From: Chara braunii
Lineage: Eukaryota; Streptophyta; Charophyceae; Charales; Characeae
Assembly (NCBI GenBank): GCA_003427395.1
Contig: BFEA01000610.1
Span: forward strand, 642,270-667,682
Direction of reading: 5' to 3'
DNA: 25,413 nucleotides
The notes beneath the pieces were generated by a model. The model made no database searches. It was not told where the DNA came from and saw only the letters and a list, made by a program, of their open reading frames with translations. This document shows positions 9,807-19,565 of the stretch, one piece after another; the stretch's first letter is position 1, and each line of letters opens with the position of its first letter. The position numbers were made by a program, and so were the translations under genes.

Positions 9807-11600
9807 ATGAGGCAGTGTCGTGCAGAGCGAAGAAGGGCAGAAAACAGAGAATCGACAAACACGGATGGTACCAAAAGGAATCAGAAGGAAATCTCCTCAG
9901 GCGAGAGCTCGGGGAAAGCCGAGGGAAGCAGGCAAGGGACTCAGGAAACCAAGGAGGGCAGGAATAAGAATAGGACAAGCCCCCGGAATTCAGAGGGAGC
10001 TGTGTCTAAGAAAGTAAGGGTCACGGATGCGAAGCACAAACTAGTAGAAATAGATAAGAGGACCGCAGAGTACAAAGCAAGATTGATCGAGAAAATGATG
10101 ACTGGGAACGAAGAACACCCTCTGCAGGAAGAACAACGGGACGAAAGGAGGGTTGGCCGACGCGGAACCGGGTAAGGGGATAAAGGTAGTGACCGTGAGG
10201 GAACTCCGAGCAAAAGGAGGAAAGAATGAGAGAACTCCCCGGGGATTGAAGCGGAGAAAGCTACGGATCCACCAGCCATAGATAGTAGGGCTAGCCGCTT
10301 GCCGACCACACCAGCAGTCACACGAGGATGTGAGGGACTCTGGAGCCTTAGGGAAAGGGTGTTGGGATGGTTCGACCCAGAAGGAACTGCGAGGACCAGA
10401 GAGGGACAAAAGGCCGGCAAGGAAGGGTCAAATACCAGTATGGCAGGCAAGGCCAGTAGCTCCGACGACGACCTTAGGAAGATAGTATCATCCTTTGCGC
10501 GAGCACTGAACAAAAACCAGGGCTACCTAGCGGACGCTAAGAAAAAGTTGATGTTCGATGGGGCGAACATCACGGAGTTCCCGATCGATTATGAGAACTT
10601 AGTTGCGCTGCTGAAATAGACCGAAGAAGAAAAGATGGACCACCTCGGACAACATGTGTCACTGAGCCTAGGGCGGGACATAATGGCCATTGTGGTCGCG
10701 AACCGGTCTTGGAAAGAAACCCGGGATGTGATGATGAAAAAATATATGGCAGCAGAGAAGATGATGACGGAGGCCGATTTAGCGGCAGTCCAGAGAAAGT
10801 ACTTCGCAATGTACAATGACTTCCTACGAGAGTTTGCTTTGGTAGCACTAAGGATCCCCAGGGTTACGGACCGAATAATGAGTAAGTACTTCCTCAGGCA
10901 GTTCTCCGAGTTCGACAAGGACAAGATCATGTCGGCTTACCAACAGACGAGCAAATTCATAAACACTAGGGACGTTGATTTCAGTACGGTAACGGATCTG
11001 GCCGAAAAGACGGTAGTGACTGAGACATTGGCCTTACTTAAGGAAGGGGAGGTCATAGATCTGACCGGTAGGACAAGCGACAAGGTAAAGAAGGGGATTG
11101 AAAGTCTACATGAATGAGTGCACGGAGTCGATAAAAAAATTGAAAGGATGGAGGGCGCGCTACTGGTTATGCAGGCGCAAGTGTCCCGACCCGCCCTCCC
11201 TCCCCAGGAAGCCGTAGTTCCGCCAGGTGTAGCCAATCGAGGGTTCGGACGGAGGGATCCTGCTAACGATCAGTGCAGGTACTGCACCGCGGTGGGACAT
11301 TATGTGTGTGCATGTCCAAAACTCAACCATGATATATTAAAAAGGAGATGTACCAGGTCATTAAAGGGAGAGACATTCGGACCACAGGGAGAACGGGTAA
11401 ATTGGAACTCACCAGGGGGGATGCGGCGAACCGTTATCATGCTCAATGGGCTAGAGATAGCAGCCGTAGAAGCTGAGCTGGTGGTCGAAATCATCTGGGA
11501 TCAACTTCAGGGCCGCGGGCTGCAGGTCAACTTCATTTTGGAAAACGACGGACGTGATAGGGTGAACGCGACTACTCAGCTAGGGACGGCCGGGAGGAGG
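9807..11600 (+). pseudogene. gag: gag: hydrophilic N-terminus, capsid region, CCHC knuckle
   Basis: A single frame from ATG 9807 runs on into the protease, broken by stops at 10173 (TAA), 10227 (TGA), 10617 (TAG) and 11115 (TGA). An earlier ATG at 9754 opens a different frame (MTTEDETDN) that may be the true start before a frameshift. The first 160 codons are Lys/Glu/Ser-rich. ATG 10440 begins a helical, capsid-like stretch (LRKIVSSFARALNKNQGYL, then YMAAEKMMTEADLAAVQRKY). The knuckle C-X2-C-X4-H-X4-C spans 11274-11315 (CRYCTAVGHYVCAC) and would bind the element's RNA. Gag forms the virus-like particle. Stops make full-length Gag impossible without readthrough. Confidence 0.85.
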
Positions 11601-12059
11601 ATTATCCGTGACACCGTGATGGAGGAGGTTGCTAGAAGCTCCGTACCCCAGGTAGAACCTGAGGCCGGAGAACTAGAAAAAGTCTATGGGAAGCCTAGGG
11701 AAGAGGAGCCTGCGGACAAGGTTACCGCTGCCAAGAAGAAGTTTCGGTATCAAATTCCGATCTTAACCTTGCCCGAGATCGACGACACCCTTAGCAAGTT
11801 ACTAGGAACCATGGTGTCCGTGTCGTTTCAGACCATGCTGCAGGCTAGCCCCAGGTTGCTCAAAGGGCTTAAACAACTGTTGACTCGGCGGCAAGTAGAG
11901 ATAGGCGAGAACCCCGAAGCACCGGAAGAAGAAAGGGAGGAGGAAGCCCCACAAGAGGTCGCTAACCTTCAGAGGAGTCGTGGGGATTTAGAGGACCTTG
12001 AGAAAGCCTTTGCAGATATCCGTTTGAGCCTGCCAGACCGAGAAGGCGGCGAAGTCATG

Positions 12060-12634
12060 AGGGCAGCTCCTGGGACAAAGCTCAGTTTCCATGCGCTGCC
12101 CGTAGGCAAATTGAAGATTCAGATCGGAACTCATCATACCGACGCATTAGTAGATGGGGGAGCAGAAATCACTATCATAAGGAGAGATTTCGCAACAATC
12201 ACAGGCTGTACGGTAAATAAGAAAGTAACGGGGAGCACCGGGGAGCCGGTGGGGAGATTCTGTTCGCAGGGTATGTCACGAAATGTGCAGTCAAGGCAGA
12301 AATCAGGGAGTCAATCTGGTCGTTTCAGCGAATGACTGTAATGGAGGAAATGGATCACGACATTATCCTCGGGAGGCCATGGTGCGCAAACGTAGAAATG
12401 ATAGGCATGCACTTGCACGATGGTAAGTATATGGTAGATATAGAAGACCAAGTGACAGGCGGGGGTGAGCTCCTCCGACTCCTCAGGACGGGAGGAGACC
12501 CTCCGAAGGGGAAGTTGGCGAATTGGTCGCCGTCGTTCGAAGATAGCACACGAAAGGGGGCTTTTGCACAGATGGAGGGCATGAGAGAGAGGGTAGAAAT
12601 TATAATTGAGGAGACATTCAACAAGAAGGAATGA
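12060..12634 (+). pseudogene. Retropepsin-like aspartic protease region of pol
   Basis: The active-site loop reads DALVDGGAEITII, with the catalytic Asp at 12153. The usual motif is D-S/T-G, and here the middle residue is Gly. The coding sense leaves the gag frame near 12250, where the gag frame runs into a divergent tail and stops at 12335. It resumes as MTVMEEMDHDIILGRPW (about 12329-12381), whose ILG matches the conserved C-terminal hydrophobic-Gly of retropepsins. Acidic linker follows to TGA 12634. The enzyme would cleave Gag-Pol. The frameshift separates the Asp loop from the ILG motif, so this copy is inactive. Confidence 0.75.
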
Positions 12635-14440
12635 ATCAAAATAGGCCTGCCCCAGAAGAAGAGGAGGCAGAGGACGAAATCTTAGGTGTTATCGTAGCAG
12701 AGAAGGAGTCAGAAGTCGAACTCGGTGCCAGCCTGCCCAGACGGAAAGAAGTATGCGTGGACGTGCCGGAAGTCGCACTCGAGATCCCTGATTTGTTACA
12801 ACTCGTCAAGGCCCTCAGATACCACAAGGTAGGAGTGGACCCGGCGACCCTGGCCAAATTCGAAGGAGAGGTGCAAAAGGGATATTGTCTGAATGGGAAG
12901 TTAGTTGGTATCCAACCACGAATCGCAGAGGCAACAAGGGCAATCCCGGCCGTTCATTTTTTAGGAAAAAGATCCCGGAAGGAAGTGTTCGAAAGTACAA
13001 GCCGGTAGGGAAGAAAGCAAAACCGGTATCGATTCTGCTAGAGACATCAAAGGAAGAGGCTATGGAGAAGGAAAAGGAAGTCCGTTGAGTGATCCAAGAG
13101 AGAAGAGCGTCGGAAGGACATCGGATAGCAGATGAGGTAGCAGATACGATGAAGATAGGGGTAGACGGATTCCTAACGGAAGAAGAAAACCGCCTGATCA
13201 AAAGAGTCTGCCAAGAGTTTCACCTGACATTTGCCTTCAGTGATCTCCAAAAGGGGCGGCTGGACGCGAAGCTGATTCCTCCGGTCAGAATCCACACGGT
13301 AGAACATGAGTGCTGACAAGAGTCTGTCCTATGAATTTGGGATAGCAGGGGAAGTGACAGACCTTCTTCGAGCAAAGATTGACTCCTTCGTCGCAGAACC
13401 TACGGCGTCACCATACGCAAACCGGTGGTTCGTCTTTGGAAAGCCCAACAAGACGCTAAGGTGGATTCAGGATCTCCAAGGTTGAATGCGGTAACCATCC
13501 GGGATGTTGGCCCGCTACCTCAGGCTGATTTATTAGCAGAGTCGCACGCCGGTCAGAACATTTACTCTCTGCTCGCTACCTCAGGCTGATTTATTAGCAG
13601 AGTCGCAAACCGGTCGGAACATTTACTCTCCGATCGATCTATACGCAGGATACGACCAGCTTCCATTGGATGTCCAGGATAGGCCTTACACTGCAATGCA
13701 CACCCTCGTAGGACAGTTGCAGATGCAGGTGACTCTTATAGGCTTTACGAACGCGGTAGCCGAGGCACAAAGGAGAATGCTCGCCGTAGCCGGAGACATG
13801 TTTCTAGAAAAATGTGAGCCCTATATTGATGACAATCCGATCAAAGGCGCGCAGGAGAAGGACGAGACGGAAGTCCAACCAGGAATCCGAAAGTTTGTAT
13901 GGGACCATCTACAAGACATCAAAGACTTACTTCGCTGGTTCCTAGTATACAACATCACGGCTAGTGGACCAAAGAGTATTATAGCGGTACCGGAGGTAAC
14001 TATACTAGGATTTCGCTGCGGTACTTATGGTCGGAAGCCAGATCCGAAGACAGACAAGATATCGCAATGGCCAACACCCCTGCGGACGACAACGGAGGTA
14101 AGAGCATTCCTAGGCGTAGTCGGCTTTTGGAGAATCTTCATTAAGAATTTTGCCAAGATTGTTGAACCTATCCGGGTTATGATCAGAGAAGAAGGAACCA
14201 TGGACTGGACGGAAGAGCGTGAAGGAGTCGTCCAAACGCTTAAGGACATATTGACCTCTGAGAAAGTCGCTTTGTCCGCACTTTGTTTCAATGACGAAGT
14301 GAAACGTCCTTTCATCCTAGAAACGGATGGAGGACCTTTGGCTGTAGGAGGGGTGTTGATTCAACGGGATGAGGAGGAAAAAGAGAGGCCAATCAGGTTC
14401 GAAAGTAGAACCCTGAACTCCACAGAGCGGCGGTACTGAC
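12631..14440 (+). pseudogene. Reverse transcriptase region of pol with 61-bp duplication
   Basis: The linker frames (12631-13008, then 12960-13316) lead to the reverse transcriptase. RWFVFGKPNKTLRWIQDLQ at about 13425-13482 matches the fingers segment, and a one-base loss causes a stop at once. The sequence then shows LNAVTIRDVGPLPQADLL, IYSPIDLYAGYDQLPLDV and the catalytic YIDD at 13822-13833. Palm and thumb follow (VTILGFRCGTYG, VRAFLGVVGFWRIFIKNFAK). A 61-bp segment (13513-13573) is repeated at 13574-13634, and because 61 is not a multiple of three it shifts the frame. A Leu (VTLIGFTNA) stands where gypsy enzymes have a conserved Pro. It copies element RNA into DNA in intact relatives; this copy is dead. 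Confidence 0.9.
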
Positions 14441-14892
14441 AATTCAAAAAGGAGGTCTTAGCCATTTTACATTGCCTCAAGATCTTCCAGGCCTACCTAT
14501 TTGGGAGGCGGTTCATCCTTAGGATCAATCCGACAAATGTTGCGCAGACCCTAAAGAATTACAGGCCTATAGATCCGACGATGGGGAGATGGGTAGGATT
14601 TATCCGGCAGTTCGATTACAAGATCGAGCGGATTGCGGGAATCAGAACCAAGGCCGATGGGCTGAGCCTGATCTGCATCACTCCAGAAGGGGTGGAAGAG
14701 GCGGAGCTCATAGATGCGTTCCTTGAATTCGAGAGAGAAACTCTTGCGGTAGACAACGAAATGATGGACGAAGAATGCGCGTCGGGAGAACTGTTGATCC
14801 GGACTTTGGAGAAGAGGACGCCTGTCGTAGTAGCCGAACTTAGAAAAGGATCCGTCACCACTAATGGTCGTAAAGAGGAGAGAGATTCATGA
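14260..14892 (+). pseudogene. RNase H region of pol
   Basis: It runs in one frame (the same as the reverse transcriptase downstream of the duplication). The motif ETDGGPLAVGGVL has its catalytic-type Asp at 14326. RFESRTLNSTERRY is followed by TGA 14437 where Ser is expected, then QFKKEVLAILHCLKIFQAYL and the end motif IAGIRTKADGLS. RNase H degrades the RNA strand of the RNA:DNA hybrid. After it lies a linker with TGA 14890, in a context where relatives have Trp, and TAG 15016, probably from CAG. Confidence 0.85.
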
Positions 14893-15059
14893 GGAGCAAT
14901 AATAGGACCGAAGGAGGAGCTAATAGCAATAGCGGTTGAGGGAGGCCGGGAAGCCGTGATGAGCTTAGTGAAATCTTGGGAAAATAAAGAGTTGCAATTG
15001 GTGGTAAACCAGATGTAGGAAAGAAAGAATGAGGACCAGGAAGGAAATAAGTTTTTCTA

Positions 15060-16326
15060 CGTTCAGATATACGAAGGGATCTTTCGGGAGATCGAGTTGT
15101 TGCTGGTAGGAAACAAGCAACCCACAGAAGTCAGCGTTAAAGCAAGGGAGGAGGCCGAAAGGTACGCCCTAAGGGGCGGCCATTCCGAAAGGAAGAAGGT
15201 GCTATGCCTAGAAGAGTTGTGTCCGGAGGATCTAGGCAGTTGGACATTATCCAAGCAATGCACGACGGATTAGCAGGAGGACACCGGTCGTCCAAAGGAA
15301 CTCTTGCAAAAATAGCGTCACTTTATTATTGGCCAGGCATGGCAAGCATGATCGTCGTATACTGCAAGACATGCCTTATCTGCCAATAACGAAGCTCGGC
15401 ACGTGTTTTTGAGTCACTTAGGCCTACGCGGGTGCTAGGGCTTGGACATTTCGTCCACCTTGACCTTGTGGTCATGCATGTATCAACTGATGGGTACAGG
15501 TATATTCTAGATGCGCGAGACAACTTGAGAGGGTTCGTGGAGGTGGTCGCTCCCAAGAAAAAGACAAGGAGAAGTGTAGTAGACTGGATAGAAGACTTCT
15601 ACTTGAGGCATCCTTTCGTCAGGAGATTCATAGCGGACAATGGGACGATATTTGTGAACCAAGAAGTATTGGGAATGCTTAAGAGACTCTGCGTACCAAT
15701 CAAACTCATCGAGCCGTATCACCCAGAGACCAATGCACCTGTGGAAAGAGGGCATCGAACCTTAAAGAACACGATTGCAAAGCTCGCAGCAGATCATCTG
15801 GGAAGTTGGCCTAGGTATCTCAAGCAGGCTGTCTTTTCAGAAAACATGACATCTAAGAGGACAACGAGATGTTTTCCAGTAGAACTTTGGTACGGAAGAG
15901 AGATTGACTTTCCCGTTGAGGCCTTGATATCTACCTGGAACAGGTTAGATGATGATCAGCGAATGACCACGGAAGAGTTAATCGGGGACAAGATGTCGAC
16001 AAGTACTTAAGAACCAAGAAGTCATGGAAGACATCGCCAACCGGGTACTAGACAGCAGAATGAGGGACAAAGCAAGGTGGGACCAGGTTAAGAATGTCAG
16101 AAAGGAGCTACTTCAGGTGGGGGAGATGGTATTGCTAAGGAACTCAACACTAGAAAGTACGTGGTCTGGATAGTTGGAAAAGAGGTTCAAAGGCCCCTAC
16201 CGAGTCACCAAGCGGGTGAGACTGAACACCTTCGAGCTGGAAGATTTGGATGGGACTGGATTGAAAGGACCTTTCCCGGGACAGCGATTGGTCAGGTTTC
16301 TAAGTCGGGATCCAGTGGAACAATAA
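15060..16326 (+). pseudogene. Integrase region of pol (HHCC, DDE, GPY)
   Basis: The zinc-binding part spans about 15204-15389: MHDGLAGGHRSSKG supplies the two His and YCKTCLICQ the two Cys. A TAA at 15387 follows, probably from CAA (Gln). The catalytic core has Asp at 15462 (HLDLV), Asp at 15636 (IADNGT) and Glu at 15744 (APVERGH), with 57 and 35 residues between them, the D,D-35-E signature. All three acids are present. A frame change near 15985 leads to the C-terminal part, with TAG 16171 (probable CAG). The GPY motif RFKGPYRV lies at about 16183-16206, and the frame ends at TAA 16326. It inserts the DNA copy into the host genome. Confidence 0.9.
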
Positions 16327-16619
16327 CTTCAGGAGGCCGAGGATAAGGAAACTGAAGGGCAAGCTAAGGACTGACAACGGCCATGCCCACTCTACGGTTC
16401 AATCTCTGACTGCGTTCGTGGGACTGTTATTTTTTTGGGGATGGGGCAATGGGTTGGACTGACTGAGGTTGAAATGCAGGGTGACTTGGGGATTTGCGGT
16501 AACGGGTTTATGCGACGACGAGAAGGATTGTTGAGGCATTGTATCATAAGTTTTTGACGGGAAAATAATGAGATCTTCATAAACGGCGCATTTGCATAAC
16601 GGGGGGAAATGCATAAAAA
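16327..16619 (+). other. Post-pol spacer, no gene seen
   Basis: About 290 bp after the pol stop. No reading frame, LTR terminus or polypurine tract stands out; it includes a run of T at 16430-16437. Confidence 0.5.
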
Positions 16620-17543
16620 ATGGGCATGATGCGAAGGATACTGGGAGCATTCTGGGAAAAGGGGAGCTGCCTACCGAACTGGGGGAACGGGTGTATGAGG
16701 GGTTTTTTGCGGGTGTTGTCTTGTTATACAAGACCTAGAAGAAGAAAAGCACAAGAAAAAGTAAAAATGAAATTCGGCAACGAGAACGACAGCGGGGCAA
16801 TCAACAGGCCTACCGGAGAGGAAGAAGCAGAACCAAGCTAAGGGAGGAGGACATCGAAGAGAAAGTTGTACATAGGGCTCATGGGCGGGCCGGTGGTAGG
16901 CAGGGGTGGAAAAAAGTGCATATGTAGAAGACTCTCGCCCCTCCGCAAGGGAGAAGGTATAGAAAACTAATCTGACAGTGAGGGCGAGAAGGAAAGGGGA
17001 AATGTGGGAGAAGGGGGCAATGCAGATATGGGAGATAAGGCTCAGGCCCCTGGCAAGGAAGGAGCCAACAGGGGCGAACGACGTGAGACTTGGCATAGGG
17101 AAAGTGAGGGGGGACAAGACATGAACGACGAGCATGAGGATGGGGTGGAGAGAAGGGAAAGCCTGTTGGAAGGATGAAGCGGCCACGACAGTTGTGAGGG
17201 GTATGAGACAGGGACAAAGATTCTTTTTACTTACGATCCAAAGAATCTAGCGGGAGGATATAGCCCCATACAGACGAAAGACGAGGAGGATGAGGATGAT
17301 GACGTACAAAAGATTATAGAAATCAACAGCGGGGATGAGAGGGATGAAATCTCCAGGCCTAGGGAAGAGAGGCGGCCTCCGATGCACCAGCCGCGCGATG
17401 AGGCCTTCAGACGGGAGTGTCGGGGTTTTCTCGCAACTCCCGTCACTCCGTTGTCTCAGGTCGGGCTAGGGGTCCCCAGCCAGACCTTGCAAGTTCCGCG
17501 ACAGCGTGCCAGGTCCCCTCCACCCTCAGAGAGACCTTCCTAG
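16620..17543 (+). pseudogene. Decayed acidic reading frame downstream of pol
   Basis: Not recognised. One frame from ATG 16620 to TAG 17541-17543 (307 codons) is broken only by TAA 16839, TAA 16968 and TGA 17175. Charged, Gly/Glu-rich sequence dominates the middle (SDSEGEKERGNVGEGGN; QTKDEEDEDDDVQKIIEINS). The end is Pro/Arg-rich (VPRQRARSPPPSERPS). No catalytic motif, membrane segment or zinc finger is evident. It follows pol on the same strand, so it may be a third ORF of the retrotransposon, or the N-terminal Gag-like part of another element. Low complexity makes a coding claim tentative; the scarcity of stops over 307 codons is the main support. Confidence 0.4.
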
Positions 17544-17558
17544 TGTCCAGTTTTCAGT

Positions 17559-17640
17559 TGTCAGGACCCGAATTTTGGAGGGCCCCGAGAGAGCCGAACC
17601 CGGACTAAGTTTTCAAGTGGATTACTCAGGAGCCCGCCGG
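17559..17640 (+). other. LTR-like terminus TGTCAGGACCCG
   Basis: TGTCAGGACCCG at 17559, 16 bp after the acidic frame's stop, resembles the 9443 terminus over its first ten bases (TGTCATGACC) but diverges afterwards. No polypurine tract precedes it and no matching right end was found. The sequence is too weak to call an LTR. Confidence 0.2.
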
Positions 17641-17879
17641 CGTCAGATAGGCATGAGGTCTTACCTCTGGCGACACGCCGGCCTTTCGGTCGTTGTTACC
17701 CCCCCCCTTCTTTCCTTGATGCTCTCACTCTCCCCTTTTCTCCCGACGAGCGAGCGGCAACCTCCCCACTTCGTCTCTCTCTCGCTCTGTCTTCCTCTCT
17801 TGTCTCTTCCTCTTTCTCGTCGTCGGGAGCTGAGCGCCGCCCGCAGCAGCTCTCACTTCGTACGTTCTCCGGTCACGAG

Positions 17880-17880
<1 letters not shown>

Positions 17881-17957
<77 letters not shown>

Positions 17958-17971
17958 ATCTCTCTCTCCGA

Positions 17972-18037
<66 letters not shown>

Positions 18038-18050
18038 CTTCTCTCGCTAT
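17881..18050. repeat. Long CT/GA microsatellite
   Basis: Roughly 170 bp of nearly pure (CT)n on the plus strand with a few 'cgatctct' and 'ttt' interruptions; CT-rich flanks start near 17770. Both strands give long false frames here (Ser-Leu repeats on plus, Arg-Glu repeats on minus). Confidence 0.96.
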
Positions 18051-18166
18051 CTCTCTCGAGCGCTTTCACCGTGCACCTCTGGGGCGCAGGTCCTCGAGCG
18101 TTCCCCCGTGCGCCCGTCTCCTGCGCGTGATCAGTATCCCGTCCGCGGTCTGCAGCGGCCTAGCGG

Positions 18167-18907
18167 TTAGCCTTCCCCCTCTCGATCGTGCGCGGCCCCG
18201 GTTGTCGAACGCAGTCGGGCGCTGGTGCACTGCGTGCACTTGCGCTTAAGCTCCTCCCCCTCGTGCGCACATCTCCTAATCAAATCCCTGTCCACATCAC
18301 CAGGCTGCCCGGAGAATAGAGGCTTGATGAACTTCCCAACGCGTGCCCACCACTCGAAATCGGTGTCCTCCCTCGACTCCCAGCACAGGGTGAATAACTC
18401 GTGCCCTCCGTCCTCGCCCAGCGGGGATTTCTCTATCACTTGACTTCTCAATCGGACTTTTCTCGCGGTCTCGTCGTCCTTATAGAGTAGTCGATAGGCC
18501 CAGGTGGGGATATTCCAAGTCCTTCCGTGGCCTGCTCTCGGAACCTCTTCCCTTCCTCGGTATTCTACCTTATCAAATACGAGTCCCCCGGTACCAACCC
18601 TTCTCAACCTCTGCACTCATTCTAGGGTTTTTTCGGCGATGCCTAGAGGGTCTTTCCCTTCCACTAATTCACTTGAGAAGATTAGCTGGGCGTCAAGGAA
18701 CAAAAATATTTCCGCTTTTCTAGTGCAGCCGTTCTCGTCGGAGGCCACTGAGAACCTGACCACCGTCTCCCGCTCGTAAATCTCGAAGAACTCTGTTGTC
18801 ACCTCTCTTTCCCCTCTAATCTTCGGAAGAGTTACTCCATACCCTCCTCCCCACGTCCAAGCCCTATCAAAGGTACCGTAAGGGTCCCCCCTCTTGTATC
18901 TAAGCAT
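18167..18907 (-). pseudogene. Family A member (A11), one in-frame TGA
   Basis: ATG 18907 follows the A10 stop by 8 nt. The frame reads 96 codons to TGA 18617-18619 and then stays open for 150 codons in the same frame to TAA 18167. Module 1 pairs with A8: GVTLPK (A8 ITLPR), VVRFSV (A8 FVRFVV), AEIFLFLDAQLIF and ELVEGKDPLGIAE (A8 SLRTGQDPLWDAQ). After the TGA, IPTWAYRLLY and HELFTLCWES match A8's LPRFIFERVY and HTLLTWCFRD loosely. It is the last gene of the minus array; the tail after about residue 230 is basic, ends near the GA microsatellite and may be non-native. Function unknown. Confidence 0.65.
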
Positions 18908-18915
18908 GCGAGTTC

Positions 18916-19392
18916 TCACCTCACGCCCGCCAACCGCTCGGCGGCTTCGACCAACGAGTTTTCGCACCTAGCTCGACCTGCCCCCCTATCCCCCCTCAGG
19001 GTCTGGCGCAAAGCCTCTTCGTATTCGCTCGTCCTATCCCAAAACCGAGTTTCCACAAGGTGTATCCTAGATGTCAGTGGCGTTCCTAGACACCTTGAGT
19101 CCTCCTCGAACTTTCTCTCTACTTCCAGCAAAGGCTCCCTCCAAGTCCTCGAGAATCTCACGCCACTCGCGTTTCTAATGTGGACCGAAAAGGTAGCTAG
19201 TGTGGTCCAGTTCCTTCTCTTCCACAAAGCCAGCCTCCGGATTTCCACTAGAAACTTCGTCTCGGCGCGGACTATCCGGTCCTCCCCAAATTCCGGGTTA
19301 AGCTCGGCACCTCCCTCGACCCTAACCTCGCTCCCGTCTTCGTAGGTCTCTAGTTCCCAGCGAATCCTGTTTGAGACGAAAGAGACTCTCAT
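18916..19392 (-). CDS. Hypothetical protein, possible family A relative (A10)
   Basis: An intact 158-codon frame from ATG 19392 to TGA 18916. It contains ETKFLVEIRRLALWKRRN and SGVRFSRTWREPLLEVERKF, followed by an Arg/Glu-rich helical C-terminus. The first block resembles A7's YVWVRARRLTWKEG, so it may be a shortened module 1 with a lost module 2, but the similarity is weak. Position supports coding: it starts 4 nt after the stop of the A8 tail frame and ends 8 nt before the A11 ATG. No membrane or signal sequence. Function unknown. Confidence 0.5.
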   Translation of the reverse strand: MRVSFVSNRIRWELETYEDGSEVRVEGGAELNPEFGEDRIVRAETKFLVEIRRLALWKRRNWTTLATFSVHIRNASGVRFSRTWREPLLEVERKFEEDSRCLGTPLTSRIHLVETRFWDRTSEYEEALRQTLRGDRGAGRARCENSLVEAAERLAGVR

Positions 19393-19565
19393 CCCCTTAC
19401 CCCAAGAGAAGGTCTATCGTGACCTCGTCGAGGATTGCGATCGTGGCTGTCTCTAGTAGCTTGATTCTTGCCAAGGACCCTGGCCTAGCCCTCCTTTCTT
19501 CCTCCCATCACAGAGCAAGGATCCGCTGAACTTTGTCCCTTACTCTATCCAACCCCACGAACCCC

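Larger units (their letters stand above)
9754..16326 (+). mobile_element. Decayed Ty3/gypsy LTR retrotransposon (gag-pol)
   Basis: Domain order is Gag with CCHC knuckle, aspartic protease, reverse transcriptase, RNase H, HHCC-D-D-E integrase and GPY tail. Integrase after RNase H is the Ty3/gypsy (Metaviridae) order. The coding sense passes through all three plus frames. I count at least seven frame changes (near 12250, 12630, 13000, 13314, 13483, 13573 and 15985, with another near 15190) and about ten in-frame stops. Several stops replace expected Gln or Trp codons, as C-to-T or G-to-A changes would. A 61-bp tandem duplication breaks the reverse transcriptase. No 3' LTR was recognised before 17559. 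The copy cannot be autonomous. Confidence 0.93.

Noticed and set aside
9941-10513. 190-codon minus-strand frame over gag
   Set aside because: Antisense shadow of the gag frame; low-complexity Ser/Leu composition.
17559-17640. 3' LTR of the gypsy element
   Set aside because: Only about ten terminal bases resemble the 9443 block; no polypurine tract, right end or sequence match to it.
17506-18249. Longest clean plus-strand frame in its region (247 codons)
   Set aside because: Mostly Ser-Leu repeats generated by the CT microsatellite, with no motif; the minus-strand Arg-Glu frame at 17725-18069 is the same artefact.
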